Below are positions 53,888 to 61,701 of a DNA stretch of 64,000 nt, piece after piece. Within the stretch, counting starts at the first letter, position 1. Each line of letters begins with the position of its first letter. Source of the stretch: Curtobacterium sp. MCSS17_015 (lineage in GTDB: Bacteria > Actinomycetota > Actinomycetes > Actinomycetales > Microbacteriaceae); NCBI RefSeq assembly GCF_003234265.2, contig NZ_CP126256.1:1860001-1924000 (forward strand), written 5' to 3'. The notes beneath the pieces are model-generated. The model did no database searches. It was not told the origin of the DNA and saw only the letters and a list, made by a program, of their open reading frames with translations. The position numbers and the translations under genes are program-made.

Positions 53888-54936
53888 GCTGGTGGGACGA
53901 CACCGACGGCGGGGACGAGGACGAGCCGTACGGCCAGTACGACGAGTCGAGCGTCCGGGTGCGGCCGAACCCCAAGGGGAACCGGCCGCGGACGAAGACC
54001 CGCCCCACCTACGAGGACGCCCCGACCGGTTGGGTGACGAACGTCGACCGCGGGCGCTTCGGCGTGCTCGTGTCGGGTGACGACGGCGAGCACGTCATCA
54101 CCGCGACGAAGGCCCGGGAGCTCGGCCGGAAGTCCGTCGTCACGGGCGACCACGTCTCGCTGACCGGTGACGTGTCCGGCGACGAGGGCACCCTCGCCCG
54201 CATCGTCCGCGTCGCCGACCGGACGACCCTGCTCCGTCGGAGTGCGGACGACTCGGACGAGGTCGAGCGCGTCATCGTGGCGAACGCCGACCAGATGCTC
54301 ATCGTGGTGGCCGCGGCGGACCCCGAGCCCCGGCCCCGCCTGATCGACCGGTACCTGGTGGCCGCGTTCGACGCGGGCCTCGACCCGGTCCTCTGCATCA
54401 CGAAGACCGACCTCGCGGACCCGGCACCGTTCCTGGCGCACTTCGCCTGCCTCGACCTGCGCATCGTGACGAGTCGCGCCGACGACGTGCCGCACGAGGC
54501 ACTGCACGAACTCCTCGACGGCAAGGTGACCGTCACCGTCGGGCACTCCGGCGTGGGCAAGTCGACCCTCGTGAACGCACTGACCGGCTCCACGCGGGCG
54601 ATCGGTGTCGTGAACTCCGTGACCGGGCGCGGTCGGCACACGTCGTCGTCGTCCGTCGCGCTCCGCGTCCGCGACGGCGGCTGGATCATCGACACGCCGG
54701 GGGTGCGGTCGTTCGGGCTCGGGCACGTCCAGCCGGAGAACGTGTTCCGGGCGTTCGCGTCGCACGCGGTGCCGGTGCAGGACGCCCCGGACGGCATCCC
54801 GCTCCACCAGGCGCACGACTGGGAGATCGTCGACCGGGTGGCGGGCGGCGAGCTCGGACCGACGGGCATCGAGCGGCTCGACTCGTTCCGCGCGCTCCTG
54901 ACGGGCATGGGCGCCGAGGACCCCGGCACGGCGTAG
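53884..54936 (+). CDS. rsgA: Ribosome small subunit-dependent GTPase A, lacking the zinc-finger cysteines
   Basis: A 350-residue GTPase that helps mature the 30S subunit. It has an N-terminal OB domain and the circularly permuted GTPase order: G4 ITKTDLAD, then G1 GHSGVGKST, then switch region [12 protein letters not shown] and G3 [10 protein letters not shown]. RsgA normally ends in a zinc finger (three Cys and one His); here the corresponding region ([18 protein letters not shown]) has no Cys at all, and no Cys occurs after G3. The C-terminal helix [15 protein letters not shown] is kept. The first 45 residues are acidic then basic. ATG overlaps the aroA stop. Confidence 0.92.
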   Translation: MSWWDDTDGGDEDEPYGQYDESSVRVRPNPKGNRPRTKTRPTYEDAPTGWVTNVDRGRFGVLVSGDDGEHVITATKARELGRKSVVTGDHVSLTGDVSGDEGTLARIVRVADRTTLLRRSADDSDEVERVIVANADQMLIVVAAADPEPRPRLIDRYLVAAFDAGLDPVLCITKTDLADPAPFLAHFACLDLRIVTSRADDVPHEALHELLDGKVTVTVGHSGVGKSTLVNALTGSTRAIGVVNSVTGRGRHTSSSSVALRVRDGGWIIDTPGVRSFGLGHVQPENVFRAFASHAVPVQDAPDGIPLHQAHDWEIVDRVAGGELGPTGIERLDSFRALLTGMGAEDPGTA

Positions 54937-54981
54937 CCCGACAGCACGGCCGTCCTCCTGACCGCCGGTACGCTGGCGCAC

Positions 54982-55767
54982 GTGGACCTCAGCGCCGACC
55001 TGGACTTCGCCCGCTCCCTCGCCGACACCGCCGACGCGATCAGCCTCGACCGGTTCCGAGCCGCCGACCTGCGCGTCACGGAGAAGGCCGACCACACCGC
55101 GGTCACCGACGCCGACCAGGCCGTCGAGCGGGCGCTGCGCGAGCGGCTCGCCGTCGAACGCCCGGACGACGCGTTCCTCGGCGAGGAGACCACCGCGGAC
55201 ACCGGCGCCGACGCGCTGAGCGAGGGTCACCGGCAGTGGGTGGTCGACCCGATCGACGGCACCGCGAACTACCTGCGCGGGGTCCCCGTGTGGGCGACCC
55301 TCATCGCGCTGGCGGTTGACGGCCGTCCGGTCCTCGGCGTCGTCAGCGCCCCCGCCCTCGGCAAGCGCTGGTGGGCGGCCGAGGGCCTCGGGGCGCACTC
55401 GTTCGACGGGCCCCTGCACGTGTCCGGCGTCGCCGCCCTCGCAGACGCCAGCCTCAGCTACAACTCGCTGCAGCAGTGGGACGACGACGACCGGCTCGAC
55501 GCGCTCGTGACGCTGTCCCGCCGCGTCTGGCGTACCCGCGCCTACGGCGACATGTGGTCGTACATGATGGTCGCCGAGGGCGTCCTCGACGTCGCCGGTG
55601 AGCCCGACCTCAAGCCGTGGGACATCGCCGCCCTCGTCCCGATCGTCGAGGAGGCGGGCGGGCGTCTCACCTCGCTCGACGGCGACCCGGGGCCGTGGCA
55701 CGGCAGCGCGCTCGCCTCCAACGGTCTGGTCCACGACGCCGTCGTCGAGGTCATCCGCCGGGCCTGA
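54982..55767 (+). CDS. hisN: Inositol monophosphatase-family histidinol-phosphatase
   Basis: A 261-residue magnesium-dependent phosphatase. Metal-binding motifs are LGEETTAD (Glu), WVVDPIDGTANYLRG and KPWDIAALVPIVEEAGG. The family includes inositol-1-phosphatase, CysQ and the actinobacterial HisN histidinol-phosphatase; the short length and position after aroA-rsgA fit HisN, but the substrate is inferred. TACGCT lies 7 bp before the GTG with no ribosome binding site, so it can be transcribed separately as a leaderless mRNA, 45 bp after rsgA. Confidence 0.87.
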   Translation: MDLSADLDFARSLADTADAISLDRFRAADLRVTEKADHTAVTDADQAVERALRERLAVERPDDAFLGEETTADTGADALSEGHRQWVVDPIDGTANYLRGVPVWATLIALAVDGRPVLGVVSAPALGKRWWAAEGLGAHSFDGPLHVSGVAALADASLSYNSLQQWDDDDRLDALVTLSRRVWRTRAYGDMWSYMMVAEGVLDVAGEPDLKPWDIAALVPIVEEAGGRLTSLDGDPGPWHGSALASNGLVHDAVVEVIRRA

Positions 55768-55832
55768 CCGGCACCGGGACGGGCCCGCCGCCGGACAGGC
55801 CGGGTCCCGAGCCCGTCGGCAGCGCCGACGGC

Positions 55833-55843
55833 CGGGAGGCCCG
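55833..55843 (+). repeat. CGGGAGGCCCG motif, intergenic
   Basis: Lies in the 83-bp convergent space between hisN and the MFS gene, 8 bp from the latter's stop. Confidence 0.7.
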
Positions 55844-55850
55844 ACCAGCC

Positions 55851-57413
55851 TCAGTCCGCTCGGCGCGCCTCGGCGACGTGGTCGCCCTCGGTCGTCCGGT
55901 CCGCCGTGTGGCGCCCCGACCCGTCTCCCGCGGTGGACCCGTGACCGCCGCCGGCGCCCTCGTCCCGCTTCGCTGCGCGCCGGCGCACGAGCAGGTCGAG
56001 CACCGCGAGCACGAGCGCCAACGCGATGAGCGACACCGTGAACGTGGTGCCGCTCCGGAAGGCGTCGTGGTACGCGTCCAGACGGTCGCCGGACCCGGAC
56101 CCCGACGACTCGCTCCGCACGATGCCGTAGAAGATGCTCGTCGCGACCGCCGTGCCGATGGCCGTGCCGACCCGCTGCCCGAGCTGCTGCATCGACCCGG
56201 CGACCCCGGACTGCTCCACCGGGATCTCGGCGAGGGTCAGGGTCTGGTTCGGCGAGACGACGAAGCCGCCGCCGAGGCCGCCGACGAGGAACGCGCCGGC
56301 CATCGCCCATGGCGTGACCTCCGGTGGGGTGAGGACCGCGGCGAGCATGAGGAGCACGAACCCGACCACGACCGCCGCGAGGCCGGCGACGACGAGCGCC
56401 CGACCGATCCGGTTCACCACGCGACCACCGATGTAGGAACCGACCGCGCTCGTGATCGCGAACGGGATGCTCACCATGCCGGCGAAGACCGGGGCGAGGC
56501 CGAGGCCCTCCTGCAGGTACAGCGTCACCATGAGGAAGGACGCCGGCAGGGCGGCGAAGTACACCGCGACGATCACCAGGCCGTTCCGGTACGACGACAG
56601 CCGGAAGAGCTCGAAGTGCACGACGGGCGACTTCCCTCGCCGCTTGTACCCCTGCTCCCACAGGATGAACGCCACGAGGAACACCGCGAAGACCACGAGC
56701 CAGAGCCATCGCACGGCCGATCCGCCGCCTCCCGAGGTCGTCACGAACGGCAGCATGAGCGAGACGATCGCGACGCCCAGCAGCAGGATCCCGACGATGT
56801 CGAGTTCGCGGTCCGACGCCGCGCCCTGCGACCCGCGGGGCAGGAGCCGCCAGGCGAAGAACAGCGCCACTGCCCCGAGCGGCACGTTCATCCAGAACAG
56901 CAGTCGCCAGCCGTCCTGCTCGCCGCCGAGCGCGATGAGCCCGCCGCCGATGGTCGGGCCGAGGGCCGTCGCGACGCCGATCACGGCGCCGAAGAGCCCG
57001 AACGCCCGTCCGCGTTCGGCACCGCGGAACAGCTGCTGGACGAGACCGATCACCTGCGGCATCTGGGTCCCGGCGGCGAACCCCTGCAGGATCCGGGTGA
57101 CCATGAGCACCTCGATGGTCGGGGCGACGGCACAGAGCAGGCTCGAGACGGTGAACGCCACGAGTCCGATGACGAAGAGGAGCCGCCGGTTCTTGAGGTC
57201 GCCGAGCCGCCCCGCCGGGACGAGCGCGAGGCCGAACGCGAGCGCGTAGCCGGCGACGATGAGCTGCAACGACGAGCTCGTGGCGTCGAGGGACTGCTCG
57301 ATCGACGGGAGTCCGACGTTCACCTTCGACAGGTCCAGGATCGTCAGAGCCGCCACCGCGACGCACACCCCGAACGCCCGCCACCGCTGCTGGTCCTCAG
57401 TCCGCTGTTCCAC
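55851..57413 (-). CDS. MFS multidrug transporter, DHA2 (14-TMS) family
   Basis: A 520-residue exporter with about 14 helices of the EmrB/QacA drug:H+ antiporter family. Motifs are LDLSKVNVGLPSIEQSL in helix 1, motif A GRLGDLKNRR, motif B-like RILQGFAAGTQMPQ and antiporter motif C GVATALGPTIGGGLI. The C-terminal 50 residues are hydrophilic (Gly, Asp, Arg, Thr). I prefer GTG at 57413 because TACAAC lies 7 bp before it; GTG at 57443 would add ten residues. The substrate is unknown; hydrophobic cations or dyes are typical. Confidence 0.88.
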   Translation of the reverse strand: MEQRTEDQQRWRAFGVCVAVAALTILDLSKVNVGLPSIEQSLDATSSSLQLIVAGYALAFGLALVPAGRLGDLKNRRLLFVIGLVAFTVSSLLCAVAPTIEVLMVTRILQGFAAGTQMPQVIGLVQQLFRGAERGRAFGLFGAVIGVATALGPTIGGGLIALGGEQDGWRLLFWMNVPLGAVALFFAWRLLPRGSQGAASDRELDIVGILLLGVAIVSLMLPFVTTSGGGGSAVRWLWLVVFAVFLVAFILWEQGYKRRGKSPVVHFELFRLSSYRNGLVIVAVYFAALPASFLMVTLYLQEGLGLAPVFAGMVSIPFAITSAVGSYIGGRVVNRIGRALVVAGLAAVVVGFVLLMLAAVLTPPEVTPWAMAGAFLVGGLGGGFVVSPNQTLTLAEIPVEQSGVAGSMQQLGQRVGTAIGTAVATSIFYGIVRSESSGSGSGDRLDAYHDAFRSGTTFTVSLIALALVLAVLDLLVRRRAAKRDEGAGGGHGSTAGDGSGRHTADRTTEGDHVAEARRAD

Positions 57414-57680
57414 CGCACCTGTTGTACGCGGGTGGACCCCCACGCCTCACCGGGTCTGTACCCCGCTCGGTACCACGGCGACCTGGGGACGGGGCAGAAG
57501 ACCCCCCGGACTGGGGGCAGGGCGATCCGGATGGTCGACTGACGATCGTCTCGGCGCGGTCGATGGTGGGTTACCGTTCTCCTGGCGGCAGGTCAGTACC
57601 CGTCGGGATCCCTGGTCCCGGAGTGCGCCGGCCCGCCGTCATCTCGTCCGAAGACCCTAACCCGAGGGGTGATCACGACG

Positions 57681-57893
57681 ATGACATCATCGTTCCCGAG
57701 CGGAACCGAGCCCACCCAGGCTCGTCGTCCGCGATCTGTCCACACGTCGAACCAGTCAGCGAGCCGGGCCACCCACCCGTCGCTCGCCGGCACCACCCTC
57801 CGCGGGGCCACCCACCTCGCCGCGGGCTCCCCCGTCGCCGGCTCCCCCGGCGGTGCGTCCTGCTCCCCCGTCCCTGGCGTCGGAGGCCGGTGA
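57681..57893 (+). CDS. Doubtful small ORF before the LuxR regulator
   Basis: A 70-codon frame ending 6 bp before the large regulator gene. The product is Ser/Thr/Pro/Gly-rich and low in structure (SPVAGSPGGASCSPVPG), with no recognisable domain. GAGGGG lies upstream of a GTG at 57669 and the ATG at 57681. It may be a translated leader coupling to the regulator or just open frame in GC-rich DNA. Confidence 0.3.
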   Translation: MTSSFPSGTEPTQARRPRSVHTSNQSASRATHPSLAGTTLRGATHLAAGSPVAGSPGGASCSPVPGVGGR

Positions 57894-57899
57894 GTCCTG

Positions 57900-60650
57900 A
57901 TGGAACTCACCGGTCGACGCACTGAGGTCGACCGGATCACGACCCTCGCAGCACTCCCCCGGGAGTCCGCGCTGGTCGTCGTCGGTGACCCCGGCTCCGG
58001 ACGCACGAGCGTCCTCGACGCGGCCAGCAGCCGTGTCCCCGTCCCCGTCGTCCGCATCGGTGTCAACGGGACCGAGTCCCGTTGGCCGCTCAGCGGTGTG
58101 ACGACACTCTTCGGCGCGCTCGACGATCCTCGGGCCGCCGCACACGTCACGAGGATCCTCGGCAGCGTGCGCGACGCGGAACCGTCCCGAGCGGTCGTCG
58201 TGGCGCACGACCTCCTCGCCACGCTGCGCACCCTGCGGCTCCCGCCGACGCTCGTCCTCATCGACGACCTCGACCGGATGGACCCGGCGAGTCAGACGCT
58301 CATCGCGTTCCTCGCCGGTCGGCTGGCCGGCACGTCGCTGCGCATCGTGGCGACGGTGTCGAGCCTGCCGTCCAGCGGTCCGCTCGCCGCCCTGCCCTCG
58401 ATGCGCCTGGAGGCCCTCCCCGCCGACGAGGCCCTGCTGCTCGCCCGGAGCATGGCCGCCGACGACGCGAACGACGGCGTGCTGGCGGTCGTCGCCGAGC
58501 AGACCGCCGGCAACCCCGGCGTGCTCCGCGAACAGCTCGGCATGCTCCGGCGGGAACAGCTGCTCGGCTCCGAGCCGCTGGTGCTGCCGTTGCGCCCGAC
58601 CCCCACCATCGCCCGGATCGCGGCCTCCGCCGTCGCCGGGGTCGGCAGCCGTGACCTCGAGGTCCTGTCCCGCCTGGCACTGGTGCCCGTCACCCGTGCG
58701 GTCGGACCGGAGTGGGACCGGGACGTCGTCGAGGACCTCGCGGCCCTCGACCTCGTCACGGTCCGCGGGCCGTCGATCGCGGTCCGCTCACCACTCGTGC
58801 GCTCGTGGCTGCACTGGGGGATGCCGACGCGTGACCGACGCGCGGCCCATGCCGAGCTCGCCGCGTCGGCCGACCGGTCGGACCCGCATGCCGCTGCGTG
58901 GCACCGGAGCTTCACCGCGGACGAACCGGACGCGGTCGCGTTGCTGCACGCAGCACGGGCCTACGCCGCCGAGGGCGAACCAGGTGCCGCGGTCACGCTC
59001 ACCGAACGGGCCCTGCACGTCGGGACGCATTCCGAGTCGGAACACCTGGCACTCCTGGCCGTCGCTGAGGTGCTGCTCGCACGCCGGCTCCTCGGCTACG
59101 CGGCCCGGTACCTCGCCGCGATCGGGCCGTTCGCGTCCCGCCTCGACGACGTGCGCCGCCTCCGGCTGCACCACTCGGTGCAGTACCTGAGCGGCGAAGT
59201 CGTCGAGGGGGACGAACTCCTCGTCCCCGGAGACGCCGCGGACGCTGCCGAGGCGACGGCCGTCGCGGGTCTCGTGGTCATGGTCGCCAGCTTCCGGGCG
59301 GAGGCATGGGAGCTGGACCAGGCCCGGGCCCTCCTCCAGCGCGCCGAACCGTACGAGCACGACCTCCCCGCGCCGACCGCGCAGGTCCTGCAGGCGGCCC
59401 GGACCATGGTGGCCGCGGTCGCCGGTTCCCTCCCACCGGACCAGGACCTGCACGACGGCCTCGCCACGCCGGCCCTCCTCGCACTGTCCGAGCCGGCGCT
59501 GCTCATGCTCGCGCACGCACTCAGCCTGTCCGACCGACACCGCAGCGCCCAGCGCGTGTTCGCGCTGGTCCTCACCCGGTCCACGCAGACGGCGCCGGTG
59601 TGGATCGAGGCCGCGCGGTACCTCAGCGCGGAGAACGAGGTGCGATCGGGGGACTTCCGCCTCGCCCGCCGGGCGATCGACGTCTGGGAGTCCGGGTCGA
59701 GCGTGGTCGAGCGTCTCCGGGAGCCCTCGCGGGCGATCGCGATCGCGTGGCGGTCCTTCATCGAAGGGCGTCCGCAGGCGTCCCTCGACGTCCTCGACCG
59801 GTGTCTCGCGGTTCGGTCCACGAGTGGGCTGTGGGGTGCGACGGCGAAGCTGCACGCGTTCCGTGGTCGGGTCCTGCTGTCCGAGGACCGACCGGCCGAG
59901 GCGGTCACCGCGCTCGAGACGGCGGACGCGATCGGCCGCACCCTGCGGAACCCGACGATCCTCCGCCACCTCGGGGACCTCGTCGAGACGTACGTCCGTC
60001 TCGGCCGGATCGACGAAGCACGGTCCACCACCGCTCGGCTCGCTGCCGACCACCGGGCGCACCCGTCCCGCTGGGGTGCCCTCGTGCTGGCGCGGAGCCT
60101 CGCGCTCGTCGCCGACGAGGACACCAGGGAGGCCGCACGACACCGGGCGCTCGTGCTGTTCGAACCGACCGACTCGCAGTACGAGCGCGGGAGGACGCTG
60201 GCCGCTCTCGCCGCGACGAGCACCGGTCCGGACCGGGCACGGCTCGGCGCGACGGCTGCGGCGGCCTTCGAGGCCGCGGGACTCCGGCGTCCGCTCGTCG
60301 CGCCGCACGACGAGGCGGTGATGCCACCGCTCGGCCCCGGTGTCCCGCACGGCGCGGGCGGCGACGGGGTCCGCGCCGCTCAGTCCGGCGTGGCACCGGT
60401 CGGCACGGCGCGGATCGTCGCCGCACCGTCGCCGACGACACCGGGGAGCGCTCCGGACGCCGTCCCGGTCGTCCCCCTGCTCACCGCCGAGGAGCAGGCC
60501 GTGGTGCAGAAGGTGACCGAGGGGTACCGCAACCGCGAGATCGCCTCGTCGCTCTACATGTCGCAGCGGACGGTCGAGCTGCGGCTCACGCAGATCTACC
60601 GGAAGGTGGGCGCTCGGTCGCGCTCGCACCTGGTGGCGCTGCTCGGGTAG
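57900..60650 (+). CDS. Large ATP-binding LuxR-type (LAL-like) transcriptional regulator
   Basis: A 916-residue regulator: an N-terminal AAA/NACHT-like ATPase domain (1-250), a long helical TPR/MalT-like middle (about 330-790), a Pro/Gly/Ala-rich linker (about 800-850) and a LuxR helix-turn-helix at the end (LTAEEQAVVQKVTEGYRNREIASSLYMSQRTVELRLTQIYRKVG). Walker B is TLVLIDDLDRMD. The P-loop is GDPGSGRTS, with Arg where LAL proteins have the catalytic Lys, so nucleotide hydrolysis may be impaired. Such proteins act as pathway-specific activators responding to an inducer; no target operon is obvious. The next gene begins 160 bp downstream. Confidence 0.87.
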   Translation: MELTGRRTEVDRITTLAALPRESALVVVGDPGSGRTSVLDAASSRVPVPVVRIGVNGTESRWPLSGVTTLFGALDDPRAAAHVTRILGSVRDAEPSRAVVVAHDLLATLRTLRLPPTLVLIDDLDRMDPASQTLIAFLAGRLAGTSLRIVATVSSLPSSGPLAALPSMRLEALPADEALLLARSMAADDANDGVLAVVAEQTAGNPGVLREQLGMLRREQLLGSEPLVLPLRPTPTIARIAASAVAGVGSRDLEVLSRLALVPVTRAVGPEWDRDVVEDLAALDLVTVRGPSIAVRSPLVRSWLHWGMPTRDRRAAHAELAASADRSDPHAAAWHRSFTADEPDAVALLHAARAYAAEGEPGAAVTLTERALHVGTHSESEHLALLAVAEVLLARRLLGYAARYLAAIGPFASRLDDVRRLRLHHSVQYLSGEVVEGDELLVPGDAADAAEATAVAGLVVMVASFRAEAWELDQARALLQRAEPYEHDLPAPTAQVLQAARTMVAAVAGSLPPDQDLHDGLATPALLALSEPALLMLAHALSLSDRHRSAQRVFALVLTRSTQTAPVWIEAARYLSAENEVRSGDFRLARRAIDVWESGSSVVERLREPSRAIAIAWRSFIEGRPQASLDVLDRCLAVRSTSGLWGATAKLHAFRGRVLLSEDRPAEAVTALETADAIGRTLRNPTILRHLGDLVETYVRLGRIDEARSTTARLAADHRAHPSRWGALVLARSLALVADEDTREAARHRALVLFEPTDSQYERGRTLAALAATSTGPDRARLGATAAAAFEAAGLRRPLVAPHDEAVMPPLGPGVPHGAGGDGVRAAQSGVAPVGTARIVAAPSPTTPGSAPDAVPVVPLLTAEEQAVVQKVTEGYRNREIASSLYMSQRTVELRLTQIYRKVGARSRSHLVALLG

Positions 60651-60810
60651 CGCCCGCCCCGTCGGAGCTCCGCTGCCCGAGGACCGCCGTCGTCCGTCCC
60701 CGCCTGACCCGGGGACGGGCGGCGGCCCCGGCCTCGCTCTCGTCCGCTCCCGTGGCTCCGGGGCTCCGGCTCCCAGTGAACGCCAGCGCCTCGTCTGGGA
60801 CGATGGCGGC

Positions 60811-61530
60811 TTGACCACGCTGCCCGCCTCCGCCGTGTTCGGTGCCCTCCTCATCGGCGCCGTGCTGCCCCTCGTGCCGTTCCTCGGACGCATCGCCCGC
60901 CTCGCCGCGACGATCGCGCACGAGGTCGGCCACTGCGTCGTCGTCGTGCCCTTCGGCGGCCGCATCCGGCGCATCGACCTGCACCCGGACGGGTCGGGCG
61001 AGGCGTGGGTGTCCCTCGGCCGGGTCCCCGGGGCCGTCCGGTGGCTCGTCCGGGTGCTGAACCTCTTCGCCGGGTACAGCGCGCCGCTCTGGGCCGGCGT
61101 GCTCCTCGTCACCGGTGCGGTCGTCGGCTCACCCTGGCTGCCGGTCGTCGTGCTCGGCGTGGTCGGTCTGGTCGCCCTGGCCTTCGTCCGGAACTGGTTC
61201 GGCCTGCTCGTCGTCGTCGGGTTCGACGCCCTCGCGCTGTGGGTTGCCCTCCGGCCCTCCGAGCTCACCCTGCTCGTCGTCGCGGCCCTCGGCGCCGCGT
61301 TCCTGGTCGACGGGCTCCGCTCCCTGCTCCAGGTACTCCGCTGGCTGCTGACGGGGGCACGGGTGCAGACGGACTTCCACATCGCCGCGGCCGAGATGCG
61401 GCTGCCCGCCGTCGTCTGGTTCGTGCTGTTCCTCGCGGTCAACGGGCTCGCGGTGTGGGCTGCCCGTGAACCGCTGCTGGCCGTCCGGGACACCGTGGTG
61501 GTCGGCATCGGGGCACTCGTCGGCGCTTAG
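60811..61530 (+). CDS. M50-like (HEVGH) polytopic membrane protein
   Basis: A 239-residue membrane protein with about six helices. ATIAHEVGHCVVV near residue 37 carries HExxH, the zinc motif of site-2-protease (M50) intramembrane peptidases, and matches the M50B-like proteins of actinobacteria. A following GGRIRRIDLHPDGSGEAWVS segment is typical of that group. The second M50 metal motif (NxxPxxxLDG) is only hinted at by FLVDGLRSLL. TTG at 60811 is the first start in frame after a stop; GACGAT lies 6 bp before it. Function is inferred. Confidence 0.78.
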   Translation: MTTLPASAVFGALLIGAVLPLVPFLGRIARLAATIAHEVGHCVVVVPFGGRIRRIDLHPDGSGEAWVSLGRVPGAVRWLVRVLNLFAGYSAPLWAGVLLVTGAVVGSPWLPVVVLGVVGLVALAFVRNWFGLLVVVGFDALALWVALRPSELTLLVVAALGAAFLVDGLRSLLQVLRWLLTGARVQTDFHIAAAEMRLPAVVWFVLFLAVNGLAVWAAREPLLAVRDTVVVGIGALVGA

Positions 61531-61701
61531 GCCGCGGCTCCGAGGTCGTCGGCGTGCGTCCTGCCCAGCTCTCCCCGTCGCCGGTGGCGGGCCGACGACG
61601 CAGGCCCGTCGACCCGCGCCGTAACGCGACGCCGCATTCGCTCACACTCCCCGCCGGGCCTGCGAGAGTACCGGCCACGACGGCAGTACGGAGGTGGATC
61701 G

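Noticed and set aside
53704..57384. Minus-strand frame of about 1,200 codons across aroA, rsgA and hisN
   Set aside because: Composition is Arg/Gly/Val/Asp-rich with no domain; it is a shadow of the sense genes and of the MFS gene in another frame.
58788..61508. Very long minus-strand open frame opposite the LuxR regulator and M50-like gene
   Set aside because: Frames antisense to GC-rich genes stay open because of third-position G/C; the product is low-complexity and Arg/Thr/Ser-rich, and the plus-strand genes have clear domains.
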